The notes: generated by a model not told the origin, from the letters alone. A stretch of DNA of 64,000 nucleotides from Campylorhamphus procurvoides (GCA_013396655.1 WBMV01001237.1:1820716-1884715); one strand, 5' to 3'; positions 37,660 through 51,654 are shown, numbered from the stretch's first letter. Numbers and translations: made by a program.

Positions 37660-40600
37660 GTCCTGAGAAAGAGGAGGGAAGATAGACATACTTTTTAGAG
37701 GAAGCAGCACCCAAGTATTCCTAGGAGTTTAAAAGCAGATAAAAGCAATTTGCAGTGCACAAACTAGATGCTGAAAATCCATCTATGGTTGCTATTCCCT
37801 AATTTCCTACTCTTTCAGACAAACATGCACTTCAGCTGTTATGTTTATACAATGGTGATTTTTTTTTTCCTTCTCCATATGTAGATTTATTTGGTAAAGA
37901 CTCTAGTGTTGACACAAAGCAACATTCTTGCATGTTTCATAAACTCCTGGATAAAAAGCAATTATCATTTATTTTTCAGCTTTTCTCATTAGTCAGTGTT
38001 GAGCACAAACACACACACATGCAAAATCTCAGAAGTACAAAGTTTATGTGCTGTCAGTTTTCATCCCATCTCATTAGTGCATACTATGATTTGATGCTGT
38101 ATATGTTGATTATGAGAAAAGAATTTATTTATATTTTATGTTCATTCAGTTTTTCAGATCTCTATCAGGACTGTGACAGAACATCCCCAAAGCACAGTTC
38201 AGAAGACAAACACGACTTGTACTTGTCTTTATGGTGATGCAAAAACACTTCAAGGTGGACAAATGCAAAAAAGACCTCTGAAAAAATCAACAGCCTTCAA
38301 ACTTAAAAAAGGAAACAGTGCCTATGTGTTTGAACAGTTTGTGGGAAGGAAGAGTGATTAAAAATAAATAAAGAAACAAGATTTTCCCCCACGTCTGATT
38401 ACTGTGAAAACTTCTACAGACAACCAACAGGATGTGCTTGCAACTGATCACTTTCTGTACATTCAGGTCTCCATGTAGTAAGTCTCTTTAGAGCTTCTGT
38501 GAAAATTTGACCACAGGAACCCGGGATTTTCCCCTCCAGAACGAATAATGGGAGATACATTTACAATGAAGTTCAACACAAGATAAACAAAACACAACAG
38601 GCAAACTAAAACCCAAACTCTCCGTTATGAGTTGTTGACTTGCAAAAAGTGTGAAAACTCCCTCACAAACTGAGTCACTGTGGGATAAATAACTACAAGA
38701 ACAGCAGGGCTGGATTAGAGACTGCAAAAATCAAATCTCACTGTTTTAAAGTGTTCAACCATCCTGTTTTGAGCAGTTTTAATCTGGTTCTTGCTAAGTC
38801 TTGCTGCCTCTGACCAATGATGGACGTGTGGACATTCCCACGTATGGAGAGCCCACAGACCTCCATCCCCACTTTTTGCACTGAAATACAGAAGTTGTTT
38901 AAAGTAATGAGTTGTCACCACTGGTCACCTTTCTGGTCCCAAAAGAATGAAGAGCTGGAAAAAAATAGAAAATCCATTTGGCCATCCAGCCATGAAGGGA
39001 AAGGTTAATGCTGGTCTGTTCAAGGTAAATAAGCTATGGATATCAAACCACAAACCACAGATTAATAAAAATCTGAGGTAATTTCCTCAGAACAATTACT
39101 GGTTTTCATTACCCTCTATTAATCAACTTCAACTATATTTAGTAATGAAACTAGGACCACAGCCTGTAACCTCACAAAGCTTGAGATGTGTCAGTTCCAC
39201 CAAGGAAAATTTCAGATTAACAGCTGCAGTATCAATAGAAACTTTCTAAAGATATTAAGAAAAATAAGCTTGGCAATCAGATATTTGGGATTCTTTTACA
39301 ATTTTCTCTTGGTATTTACCTTGCCTAGGACAGCAAAAGTGTTTTCATGTCCGAGAAGGGCACATACCTAAGATGAAACTGCACAAAGGCTTCCTCTGCA
39401 CTCCTGGGGGAAAAGAATCGTGCCAGATGTGGGTACTGGGAGTGCAAGTGCTGCCCTGCTGCGTTCCTGATTGCCACAGGAGGGTTGCAGAGTCCCTGCA
39501 AGGAGCTGCTGCCTTTTGCTGCTGCCACAGGCTTTGGGTTTGAGCTGCCTTTGCTGGGAGCTCTCTGTGTTAAAGCTGGAGTGGCAGTTCCAGCAAATCC
39601 AGCAGACACATGGAAAGAACACAAACCACAGAGGACGAGTCCCTGCCCCTACCTGGACAGCAAGGAAGATGTTTGCTGACTGCAGAAACAGGCTACTCTG
39701 AAACAAAGCTCTCCAAAACTTACAGGAACTCTCTTCAGGAGTGCCATCAAGTGTCTGCTGCAATTCTTTTACAGGTTGCTCTAGGACTGTATAAAATAAG
39801 CACATATGTAACTCACTCTCATTAAATTCTCTTAAACTGACATTAAGTCCTGTTCATATGGAGCTATTTATAATCCCGACTTGCATATGTCACACTAATG
39901 ATATTGATCTGATGCACCTAAAAGATACCTAATTGTGTGATCCCTAATTGTCCTACTGGCATGCTGATTTCAAATGTGAGATGGAAATACTTCAGAGCAA
40001 GAACAAATCCAGCTATTTCTCATTTCACATCAGGTATTTGACAAACATGCCAAAAGACAACCAAACAGTCCCCTCAGACTCATCTGTTTGTCGGATAATG
40101 TCAATCTAAATGTTAAAGACACCTTTCCTCCTCGACCACAGACTGGAGCTATAATTTTCTGGCAGTTAAGCATGAAACACCCTCTAAAGCCCTAACAGAT
40201 ATTTCAATACCATGTGTAAGCTCCACTCGTCTAAAAACATGTAAGGTACTTCAAAACCCCAGAGAGAGCATAATCAAAGCTATGGGAGGCTTTCTGTCCC
40301 AGGGACAGCCAGCAAACAACTCTCCTTCTGGCAGAGAGTTGGCTTTGGGGTGTGTGACATGAAACCTTTGCAGTGAGAGGCACAGAGAAGGCAAAGATTG
40401 CCTGTTGACTGTTTTTGCCTTGGGCTGGATTAAGAGTAGAAGAACCAAAACAAGTTGCTTTTTCAGACAACCTGTAGTTAAACTGGGGAATTCATTGATA
40501 CAGAATGTTAGGGATGTTGAGGGTCCATAAAATCTGGACAAAGTTGTGAAAGTAAAATATATTAAAATATCTATAAGAATCAAAGGTAAAAGTAAGACTC

Positions 40601-40836
40601 AGAATATCATAAACTGAGAAAAATTACTTCTGCCTTTCCCACGCTTTTGTCTTCTCTAGAAAGAAGATTCTGGTCTGGATAAACATGACTAAAATCAAAT
40701 TAATTGAGACTAGAAGTTCTTAACTTGTAGTTTGCAATGCCTGGAACGCATCAGCTATAGCTGATTTACAGTTTCTTTTTACCATTATTAATCAGTCTAG
40801 TTTTCAGACCCAAACAGTTGGTGACAAATGTGTGTT
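37660..40836. other. Noncoding stretch with one GC-richer patch
   Basis: 39380-39720 is GC-richer with opposing open frames (145 codons minus at 39368-39805; 76 codons plus inside it). No recognisable domain. The rest is AT-rich. Confidence 0.55.
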
Positions 40837-40857
40837 GGGGGTGGGTGGGGTGGGGGG
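40837..40857 (+). other. G-quadruplex-forming motif with single-T loops
   Basis: G-tracts of 5, 3, 4 and 6 bases lie at 40837-40841, 40843-40845, 40847-40850 and 40852-40857, each separated by a single T. Single-nucleotide loops are the arrangement known to favour very stable parallel quadruplexes. The surrounding DNA is ordinary and AT-rich, which makes the motif stand out. Confidence 0.8.
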
Positions 40858-43800
40858 TGAGAAATACAGAGTTATTCAAAGAACCATGACTTTTTACACA
40901 GCATAATTAACTATGGCTAACACAATCACTTCAATGAGTAGGAAGTTCATTATGAGGGTTGTCTTTCTGGGTTAATTGTGTATCATGCTACAAAAGAATT
41001 TTTTTAAAAAAAATTATTATGCAGTAAAAGAGTCTTAAGAATTTCTTTCTCCTTATCCATTGCCTACCACTCTACAAGGGCATTGGGAGTTCTTTGTCCT
41101 CTGCCTGCAGCAATTCCTCATTTAGCTACATTCCAGAGAAAATAAAGTGTCATTACATATTTTCTATCTGTAAGAAAGTTTATAGGTCTTACATTTACCT
41201 TATCATATAGTCCAGAATATTGTTTTGTGCTTGAGAACAACATTATATTCTTCATTCAAGGATGTTTCCCTGATTTAAAGCACAAAGTAAATTGTGTATT
41301 CTCTTATTCCGACATGGGTAAAACAATCATGCCACAGGCAATCAGCTTTGGAAAACAAATGGCTGAAGGAGGCAGTTCCTTTCATCAAAGAACATCTGCA
41401 GTTATCAAACACTATTTCAAGGACGATCACATATTGAAAATATCTCCTGCTCTGAAAGCTTGGAATGACAGGTCTTTGCACACAGTTAGAAGAATAAAGG
41501 GATTCTCTGTGAGACCACACAGAACTGCAATGGACGAGGAGCTTTGGATGGGTAAAAGCAGACAATAGGCCTCAATTATAACATCCAGTAAAAAGGCATT
41601 TGGGGTTTGTCTTCCCTACCTGCCAGTCTTCCCCTTAATACAGATATGTCAGTCCTCTCAAGCTAAAACTGCAGGAAAGTTCAAACCCAAGTGGAGTCCA
41701 GAGCTGATCTACCCAAAACTTGTGTGGGTTCTTCAATGTGCCATTGCAACAGGAGCTTGCTCACGTGTTGGATACCTTGTGGCAAAAATCCTTGGTTTGT
41801 TTTTTCTTTTTTCTTTTTTTCTTTTAATTTTATTTTTTTCCCTTCACTAAAACAAACCATTGGAAGTAAATTAATGAAGAACCAAATGGCAAAGCAGATT
41901 GGATTGTTATTGCCAAATGGTGTTTCAAACACAAACTAATTAGGTGATAAAATGGACCAACATAGAGAGACTAAGTAAGCAATTAAGGGTTGTGTATCAT
42001 CGAGTGGGAGAGAAAACAGTTCTACAGGACTGTAGTGTGAGACATTTGGGATTTAGCTCTCTGTCTCAAGGGAAGAATAAAATTAATCAGAGTAGGGGGT
42101 GGCATCTTCAAATTGAAACATCTTCATTCTCTTTCTGATTCTATATGGAGTCAAAAACCCCTAATGTATTATTGATAATAACTCTTGGGAAATAGCTATC
42201 CTCTGGACAATAGATTATTGTCCAATCTTGGACATTCTCAGCATTTATCCATTTACCACAAAATTTGGGTTTGAGCCTTGAATATCTCCTACATAACTCA
42301 AACTCTAGTATATCAAAATAAGAGATGATTTGTATAATGTATTTAACTTCAGATGTTAAGACAGAAGCAGGAAGCAAATCAGAGCATGAATTTATCAGCC
42401 ATTTACTCTTTCTCATCTTCCTCAAGATTCAGACCAAGTCCCATCTCAGACAGAATTATCCCCACACAGTAGCACACTCACATACAGGCTCCCAAAAGAA
42501 AGGCACATCCCTGTACAAAGGGACACCATGAGATACCAGTGCTAATACATCTTCAGAGCACTCTCAGGGTACTTTTTGAATATGACATGCTCCCTGAATT
42601 GTGCCTATTGGATTCCAAAAGGATAATATCTAACCAAAATAATCAATTAAATCTGCAATTAATAATTTTTAACACCAATAATGCCTAAAAACCCAGCTAT
42701 TGAAATAGGTCTCCCTTAGAGTGGGGCTCTCAGAAAAAGCCACTCTCACCGTGCATCAGCACATGCATTCATAATTCAGGGTATGTTGAAAGCAGCAGCA
42801 ATGATTTGGGGAAACTGAAAACGCTCAACACTTCTGAAAAATTTCATTTTCCTCGAGTGTCAGTCCTCCTCCTGCATCCTCAGGGCCAAATTGCTACCAC
42901 TGTATTACCATCACTGCATCTGTTAATGCAGGCATTGAACCCCAGCCTGCCACCAAACCCACCCATCCCCTCTCCTCATGCATCAGCAACATGAGAAACA
43001 GGTTGAATCAGAGAATCAGTGGGGGACCCACACGCTCTGCTTTCAAAGATACTTGCAAAACTGTTTCCAAAGCTCATAGGAATATTCTGAGATTGTCTCT
43101 AAATATTATTTAAAAGTTCTGCTACCTTAGCAAAGTACCCCCTTGCTGTTAAAGCCTGCTAAATGCTTAGCCCTAGTGAATAACACTGATGAAAATTTAA
43201 GAGATTTAAGTGACTAACATGGTAAAGTTAACTTTGAAACATTTCCTAATGAAACTAAGTACCCTCATGACAGTTTTTTCGGCATTGCCCATTTCATTTA
43301 AATGACTTTTATTTAATAAAGCTTCACCAGGATTCTACGTAAAATGTCATTTAAGAAAGATGCAGAATTTCTGTCATTACAGAGACACAGTAGGTACTGA
43401 TAGGAAAAACAGATATGAAAGTTTTTTCAAATTCTTTTGTAATTGATACTACTGTATGGACTTTATTCAACTCCCAGAAACCCTGAGAAGTTACTACTTG
43501 ATGCACGAATGCACTGGGAGTCATGTGATTCCTATTGATTGCTGCACTGGCTGTATTGCAGCATTAAAAAACAATCTTCAATATTTCTGTTACTACATTA
43601 GGAGGAAAAATGCAAACTATATAGAAGCTCTCATGAAGGAAACATGTTTGAATAGCACAGGAAAAATTGTACACTTGAAAAAAGGTTTAATTCCTGTCCT
43701 CCTGAGGGAGACACAACAACTCATGTACATGCCTTGTTAAACCTTTCATCATCGTGGAGGTTCAGATTATTTTATTCTACAGTATTGCAACACAGGTGTA

Positions 43801-44369
43801 AGGAAGGGAGATATTTTTACTTCGAAAAAGCTTTCAGTTTTTTCCTCACAACATTGGGAAAGAACTATTGAATTCACAGGAAGTTTTATGGAAAATGGTT
43901 AGAACACAAAAGCTGCCTAACTAATTGCAGGTGGGTGACACTTTGACTTCCACAAACAAAACCAACACATTTATTAAACGTTTATGAAAATCAGTGTTTT
44001 CTGTTTACACAACTTTTAGTATTTAACTTCACCACATCATTTAATATTTCCTCAGCTTGTCACAGTAGCAGAGTAAAAAATATAAACTTTTCAATAAACC
44101 AGAGTGCTTCTGTTTTTGTACCATAAGAAAGAAATAATTTCAGGAGATCCAAACCTTGCTCAAACCCACTTCAGATTTCCAAACTTTAATTTCATTCCCT
44201 GACGTATCTACAACGTATGTGAGCACTTCTGTTTCTATGCAGAGATGAACATTCAGTGAGAAATTAAACTCAGCAATTGTTAACTAATCTCCATAAGTGA
44301 ACTCAGAGACGGTGCCAGATATGGAGTTACAGCTAAACCTCTCAGGTTTCACCATCACTCCACATTGCT
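40858..44369. other. Noncoding stretch, no gene recognised
   Basis: Between the two G4 motifs. Contains the polypyrimidine tract at 41800-41825 and short frames (113 codons plus at 41227-41568; 94 codons at 43456-43740) with no family resemblance. Confidence 0.6.
41800..41825 (+). repeat. T-rich polypyrimidine tract
   Basis: Twenty-six pyrimidines arranged T6-C-T6-C-T7-C-T4. It could be an A-rich tail of an old minus-strand insertion, but no element body is recognisable beside it. It produces the phenylalanine-rich open frame across 41691-41939. Confidence 0.7.
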
Positions 44370-44401
44370 GGGGGTGGGAAGGGATGGGTTGGGTGGTTGG
44401 G
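44370..44401 (+). other. G-quadruplex-forming motif (six G-tracts)
   Basis: The G strand has tracts at 44370-44374 (5 G), 44376-44378, 44381-44383, 44386-44388, 44391-44393 and, after a GG, 44399-44401. Loops between the first five tracts are 1-2 nt. This more than meets the usual rule of four G3+ tracts with loops of 1-7 nt. There is no gene next to it, so a promoter role cannot be argued from context. A G-rich minisatellite origin is possible. Confidence 0.8.
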
Positions 44402-44632
44402 TTTGTTCCATGGGTGGCTTTGGGATGATACAACTCTTCAGACTCAGGGCTCTGCCTCATGTGGTGAGCTGGGTACAACCAGCTTTGCTCCAAACCAAAC
44501 AAACCCACGAACAATGAACACCAAAGGACCCTCAAGTGAATAACGTGGGGCCTGAAGGGCTTACACAAGGTCAAAAACTAGTTGGCCCACGCTCCTCGAG
44601 TGACCCAGATCAGCACCAAAGCTCAGACACAG

Positions 44633-44670
44633 GGAAAGAATGACTGGAAAGAAAACTGGAAAGAATGACT
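44633..44670 (+). repeat. Small minisatellite, three 12-13 bp units
   Basis: Units are 'ggaaagaatgact', 'ggaaagaaaact' and 'ggaaagaatgact'; the first and third are identical. A CT-rich run ('ctctctgtctctcttt') follows directly. It lies about 230 bp from the G4 motif at 44370. Confidence 0.8.
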
Positions 44671-46533
44671 CTCTGTCTCTCTTTAATGCCCTTTCCTGTG
44701 TTTCTGTGTAACACAAATGAGAAAAAAATACATTTAAAAATAGACCTACAGAAAATAAATTAGACTTAGCAGTGGATGACTAACCACTGAAAGAGCACAA
44801 GTATTTTTATCCCCACTGAAAGTAAAAGACTACATACATGATATCATTATTTAAAAAGTTAGCTGATAAAGTATGTATTGCAGGAGGAAATACATCTGAA
44901 TACATATCTGAAACAGGAGGTTCAGCAGGGACACCTTAAGGTTTTGTACACTACCAAACAGAGATATCTGCTCTTAGTTCAGAAATGAAATGAAACCTTC
45001 AAGGTCAAAATAGAAGTCTTCTTAGCAAGTAATAATCCAAGTGATGTTCATGGAAGTTGTATAAATGTTCTACACAAAAGAAAAAAATAGACTTTCAGGA
45101 AAGTGCAATGAAAGAAACCATTTATCAAAAATCTTGAGTGTTGTGATTCAAGGAAATTTAATTTTCTTCTGATTAAGTAGAGGGAATTTCATGGAAGGTA
45201 GAAAATTAAGTAAGCAGGGCTAAGAATAAGCTAGCACAGCTATCCTAACAATCTGTAAGAGCAGTAGTCAGACTATAAAAAGGATTAAAAATAATGTATA
45301 TATATTTTTTCAACCCAGCATTCACCATGGCCACCAATATCCACTCATAAAGTAGTGCCTTAGAAGGAATGGTAAAGCAGCTTTTTGTCAGATTCTCTCA
45401 CAGAAAACTGTATTCATTTAACTTAGAACTCAGTCCTTTTAATTAATTTTCTAGCAGATACTTTCCATGCATTATTTTCACCATGCACATGATACTGTAT
45501 GGCCATTCTTATCTTTATTTTTCATTTATAAGGGGAAAAAATTGTACCAACATCAAGCCTTATATCCCAGCGGTTATATCTAGGAATTCATGAGTGTGCC
45601 TCAGTTTTAAAAGCCAAATAAAAACCCTTTTACTGCCAGTTTGCAGACAAAATACAGGTGTAATTTGAGAGCTGTGTTTCTGTCAGAGTTGCCCGTCCTC
45701 AGAAAAACTCTGGGAAAGATCAAATGATCCAGTCTAGGCAGAGGTTCCAATCTGGGGAATCTCCAGTTCCTGCAGTTTCTCTCATCTCCTGCTGGGATGA
45801 TTTTTTGTAGGTGTGAAAGATCAAAGAACCAGGAGACAGAACCTGGGAGCTACCCACTGTTTGATAGAATTATCATTTGCAGCAGAAATTAACTAGTTTT
45901 TCAAAAGTATGAACTATTTCTGGCTTTCAGCTGCATCCTGGAGATCTAAATCCAGACTGAAAGTTTGGAAAATTATAGTCTAATTTCCACTCAATAATAA
46001 AGCTCTTCTTCCATATTATCCCATGGGACTTTGAAAGCTTTGCTCCTCAAGGATTATAGAATGAAATTGAAATTAACCACAATTTGTAAAATAAAACATT
46101 ATGCATTAGATTCCTTTACCATCTGCTTAGGGTTCTTTTCCTTAACTGAACAGATTAATTTTTTGGGGGGCAATGCAACCTGAAAATGATTATTGCAGCA
46201 GCAGAGCAGTCCAGAGTGGGAACACACAGGGTGCACACTCCACTCAGAGCAGTGATTGATGGTGCACTCGCACTGGGAGGAATCAAAGTGCAAACCTCTT
46301 CTCCAACAAATAGCATCTCAATAGCTTTAACAGCAAGAGTGATACAAAGGCTTGGCAAAACACAGGCCTGGCTTTGGGTCCATGAAAATGCTGCTGTTTT
46401 AATCTCACCACTTTTGCTACACTCATTTCTTAACTGATTTTTTTTTTATAATTTTTATATACCGATCCTCAAATCAGTGGATCACATTTTTTTACTTCTG
46501 CAGCCATTTCAAAAGGTTTAAACACTGAAAATC

Positions 46534-46546
46534 AAAAAAAAAAAAA
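46534..46546 (+). repeat. A13 homopolymer
   Basis: Uninterrupted run of A after a block with no recognisable coding or SINE sequence, so a processed-pseudogene tail is not supported. Confidence 0.75.
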
Positions 46547-48392
46547 GGATCATTTTTGTAATAAAAATGAACCACCAAAAATCTGACACAAGAACTGCCG
46601 GTACACGCAGTCAAAATGAAATCTGGTGCATCCTCTCATGTGCAGAGTGGCTGAGCAAACTGAGATTAGTTTGTGGCAACTTGACTTTGCTAAGACAGCT
46701 CTAGATGGCTGTTCCTGCTGCCCTGGCAGAGATGGCATCAATAACATCCATGGGAGGTGAGCATTGGGGGGGCTTTAACTGTGATTGTGTTTGAGCAGCA
46801 CTTAAGGGTAACTTTTAGCAATATTCTGTAAAGTAGAAGAAATAGGCTTTAGAAAAGGAAAACTAATGTGCACTTCCTTTCCCCCAGAATCCAGAAAACA
46901 CAAACAGGTTAAAAAAACTTAGCAAAGAATCAGTTTTTAATAGATTTCACACATTGCATACTGGAAGTGAGGAACAGACTTTATTCATTTATTGCTACTT
47001 GATATTTTTCCTAATCGCCTCGTGGTAAATAAAAAAAGAGCCTGAACTCCCTGAGCCAAGGAAGAACACAACATTCTCTTGCTGCTCTCTGTTCCAAGCA
47101 CTCTCAAGTCTGGCTGTGAACTGCTGTTGTGCCTCGCAGGGTGCCAGCTCAGCTGCTGCAGGAGCCACAGTGTTCTGAACAAGCACACGGGGAAAAGACC
47201 TCTTGCAGAATTCAGAGCTCCCTCACTATGCTCAGGTAGATAAAGCTGTCCAGTTAAACATACTGCTGTTAATAGTTCCAGAATATGATTAAGTTAAATC
47301 TTTTCTGAACATTCCTCAAAAAAAAATAATTTAGAGAGACGTGTGCCCTGAATTTATTCCCACAGAAATACTTTTTGCTATTGGTGCCTACTGATGGAAA
47401 AGCCACAGGCAGAGTTGGAAGCAAAGGCCCTTTTTGGGTTTATTTCTAGAAAGAGGAGAGTGACAGGTTTAAAAGCCAATGAACACTACATTTGCAATTA
47501 ATAAAAATAAAGCCACCAGCTGTTAATCCACCAAGGGGACTGCACAAGGGGTTTGGGCACATTCTGCACAGGTAATACTGAACTGGACAATCACGTCAGT
47601 GCAAGAAACAAACAGACCCCGAGAAGGATCAGAGCCAAATTCCAAACTGCAAAATGCATAAGCAATCAAGGTAATTGCAGAGTGATACACAAACTCTTCC
47701 AGAATGTTGTGAATTATGCAGGCACTAATCTAAACTGTCGCCTTCTAAACCAAGGAAAACAAAAAAACAAAGGAACATCCACTCTAAACAACAGCAGCCA
47801 AAGCTTTGTGCCCCTCCATATTAAATCAGATTAGTGAAACATCAATACTAAATGAAGATAAATGATGAGACAGCTCCTCATTATTAGAGGTTCTTTTTAA
47901 ACCTTTCTAAAGTGCATGTCAGAATGAACTATTCACTAAAGTGACTGCAGCACGGAGAGGGGTGCCCAGCAGAAGGAGACCTGCCTTGCCCTGCCTGAGC
48001 CAGCCTGGGAGGGATGACACAGTCAGGGTTGGAGCTGGGTGTGAGAAATGTTGTCCTGCAGTGACCTGGAGCTCCACCCTGGGACAGAGCAGCGATCAGA
48101 CTGGAAATGGGGCTCAACATCTACATCTGTCACTGTGCTAAAGGAGAGGGTTCCCCTGCAAACCCCAGTTTCTGAGATCACACCAATTTAGCAACAGCAA
48201 CGAACTTGGGCAGTAAAAGCCCCTCTGCTTTCCAATCCTCTACAATCTACTAAAACATCCAATATTTAAACTTTACAATTTCTTACTTTTTAAAAATTAC
48301 AAAGTCTATTCTTAGTTTTCAATCCAGCCATGAACAGATTTGTATTAAGTTGTTTTGAGTGACTTGAACTTCTTTGATTTATCTGGCTTTGG

Positions 48393-48405
48393 AAAAAAAA
48401 AAAAA
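48393..48405 (+). repeat. A13 homopolymer
   Basis: Uninterrupted run of A; a second A-rich patch follows at 48572-48600. No retroposed gene seen upstream. Confidence 0.75.
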
Positions 48406-51400
48406 GTGATGGATAAAGCCAACAGCTTTGATCTTTATTTTACAAGTAAGGAGCTTAAAAAAATCATAATAATTTAATCCAAAATGATGGCACCAAATAA
48501 AACAGAAATCATATCTAGTCTACTGCTTCATCATATCAGGCAGCATCACATAGATAAAAATATGTTTGCATAAAAAAAGAAAAGAAAAAAACCTAAAAAA
48601 CTACAGGCATTGCAACTACAAAGACTTATTCAATAGCCTTTGTATTAATAATAACACTAATTAACATAAATGTTATTATTAAAGACCTTTTTTGTTTGTT
48701 TCTAAGGAAATCGAAGACTAGAATATAATGCAAAGAATCATTTACTTTGTAAAACATGAGATTCTTCTGCTTGCCCCCTTTTTGTCCTTTCCACTCAGGA
48801 TGCCTCGATTGCATGCTTTGTCCTTAGTTTCATCTTTATTTCAGGTTGTTTAGTATAATATCAATAGTGGTCATGCTAAACAACACAGGATGTTGCCAGG
48901 ATCTTCCAGTTGCTCTTTTGGGATCAGGAGGATGAACTGAGGAAGCATCAAATGAGGGGAAATTGAGAGGCTGCTGATGGGGAAAGGCAGTGTAGTTGTC
49001 ACTCCTTTATTAAAAGTCTGCAGTACATTACTCCCAGAGCATGTTTTGGTCTTCCTTGAAAATTTATTGAATTATAACATAAAAGACTGGGAAGCAAGTC
49101 TAGTCTTCACTTTTATTCAGAAACACAGGACACTGGAAATCGACTGCGAGCCCCAGAATGGCTAAAGGTACCTTTACAATCTACTTTTGGACATTAGAGG
49201 GGTTCCATCATCAAATTGAAGAGAAGAGAAGTTAGCAAGGAAAAAAATAATATTTGTGTTCTTGAAAAAGGCAAGGAACAAACACCAGGGCAGTCCACGG
49301 GTCCAGTTCTCCTCAGATAACCTTCGTGCCTTTCCTGAAGTATTTGCAAACCCTGACAAGAACATCATTTAACTTAATTCAATGAAATGAGAGAAAGGTC
49401 ATATTTGCATGAGAGAATAGTTAGGTGAGATGAGCCGTCAGAAGAAATAAACTACTACATTTGCACCCAAAACCTGCAGGCAGGACAGTAAAGGGACTTT
49501 TTCTCTTAAAAAAATTACCACAAGGAGCAGCTACAGATACTTCAAATGCAATGACTTTTAGAAAGTGAGCTCTTGCAGAGTAACTGGGTCCGATACTGCC
49601 TCTCAAAGTTCCCACTACAAACAGGATTGTGTTTTCCTACACACATCATTATCCTTTCTAAACAAGGCTTATTTTATTTTTCCATTTTCCTTTTAGAAGT
49701 CCTTGAAATGCAATAAGAAAACAAATAGTAAAAATTCCGCAAGTAGCCTGTCTCCCAACTTCTCAAACCAAACTGCATTAATCAATTGTAAATGATTTCA
49801 TATCTAACTTATAACAAATTCACTTGGCACATTTAACAAATCCCTCCATGACCATATTAACATCAGCACTTATGCGCTGATCCAGTGGACAAATTATGCT
49901 TTACCCTGGACACATCCATGTCCCAAATTGCACAGGAAAATTAGGCTGCAAATGATCAAGTCTTGCTAATTATTTATTTAATTTACTTGCTAACAATGAG
50001 AAAATCCTCTCATACTAATGAGAAAAATTCTACAACAGAAATATACCTCTCCCTATTCAAAGGAAGAAGGAAAAAAGTAAACCCTATCGAGTTTGATAGA
50101 TATTAGAGTTATTTCTGTGATCCTCTTATCTCTCAGCTTGCAGACGGATGGGTCATTTAATGAAAACCAACAGTCTCCCTCCTATTAAAGACACAAAGAG
50201 TGACCAACTTCACAAGAGAACAGCTGAAATACCTCAGAAGGGCTCTGATCATCCCATGTGTTGTTTCCTGACTTACAAACTGCCTCAATTTTATCCAAAT
50301 ATGTTCTCTGGTTCTTAAATGTATTTCTTCATTAATTAAATTGGTGAAATTTAGCTGCTACTTAACACTTATATCCTTACTATATTAGCACAATTGATAG
50401 CTATAGTGCTGAAGGATCAGCATTCTATAATTCTTAGCCACATGAGTGCTGAACAGCAGCACGAGAGCACAAACACAGCATGTTGGCTGTTTCTCCCTTC
50501 CTGCATTTCCAGAAGCTTCTGACTATGCCTGACAAGCATTAGAGGAGACCACCTGCTTTGGATCTCTTGTCATTTGGGTATTTTTCAGAGTGCCAAACTC
50601 TGACAAGATTCCCACTTAGGAGAAGACTTTTGCCAAGCCAGATACAGAATCTGAATTGTTTTATGGAGCATAACACACAAGTTCCATGGAGATATTTCTG
50701 ACAATGCCTCTTGCAGCTTCTTAGATTTTAACCATTTCTTTTCTCTTTGTTTTTCAAACTGGCACCAAGTCTTTGCATAAAGTGAAACGCTCATTAGCTT
50801 CAATTAATTCCCAATGAGTAGTGCTCACATAATTCCCTGTAACTAATTCTCCTTGTCCTGCCTGCAGCTGCCCCACTAATCTGCCCATTGCTTCTGAATC
50901 TTGACTTATCTTCTAACTCAGCACTGCCATGACTTCTCACATCTCCATCTCCTCGGAGCACTCTCCTCTTGATTCTGCTCATTATATTCTGCACAATGTT
51001 TCACTCTTCTCTTTTCTCTTTTGCTCTCACTCTTATCAAGGCTCAGATCTGCTGTTCCATTTCTCCCCTCCATGCACCATGTATTTATTTCCACACACAC
51101 TTCAACGCTATCAGTTCTGAGTGCTTTTGATGTCAAGCATCACATATTCATTTTGGATGACACACACAAATTCCTATTGGTTTTTGCCTCTTGGAAGATT
51201 TTTCATCTCTGTCCCAGTGGTGAAATGAAAACAGAGATCTGAGAATTTTAAATGCTTTTATTTGACCGTTTTCTTCACATTTGGAGTTTTGGACAGAATA
51301 TGCATTTTTAATTATGCATCACACAAAAATACTCTCTCCTGCAATTGATACGTACTCAAAAATATAATTTCCCTCTCTTCTGACTCTCTGCATGCCATTA

Positions 51401-51640
51401 ATTTATGACTTGCTGATTTGATTCTGTTAGAAGTGTTTCAAAGACTGGAATTCTTTCCCAGCTACAGGAACAAAAGGCACTATTTCAGTTGTAACACCTC
51501 AATGCATTTCACTGGTCCAACAGACACACTTGTTCACCAGGTCTCTCTGACACCTTTGGTTGTTTTCTGGAGAAATAATGTAGCTGGTCAAGTAATGTAT
51601 GAAAGCGTCCAACTACTTCCAGCAACATTATCCTGAAGAT

Positions 51641-51654
51641 ATAATAATAATAAT
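51641..51654 (+). repeat. Short (ATA)n microsatellite
   Basis: About four to five ATA units in AT-rich DNA. Confidence 0.65.

Noticed and set aside
37406..37714. 102-codon minus-strand frame that looks protein-like
   Set aside because: It is the antisense translation of the CR1 3' end, a familiar false gene in bird genomes.
39368..39805. 145-codon minus-strand frame with plus-strand frames inside it
   Set aside because: No family resemblance, and several frames are open in both directions in a GC-richer patch.
41227..41568. 113-codon plus-strand frame
   Set aside because: A 96-codon minus-strand frame covers the same DNA and the peptide has no recognisable features.
45586..45612. 'tgtgcctcagttt' resembling part of a MIR SINE core
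   Set aside because: Only about 13 bases match and the flanks do not continue the MIR pattern.
46400..48600. A-rich runs as possible tails of processed pseudogenes or SINEs
   Set aside because: No recognisable coding or RNA-derived sequence lies upstream of either A13 run, and no flanking target duplications were noticed.
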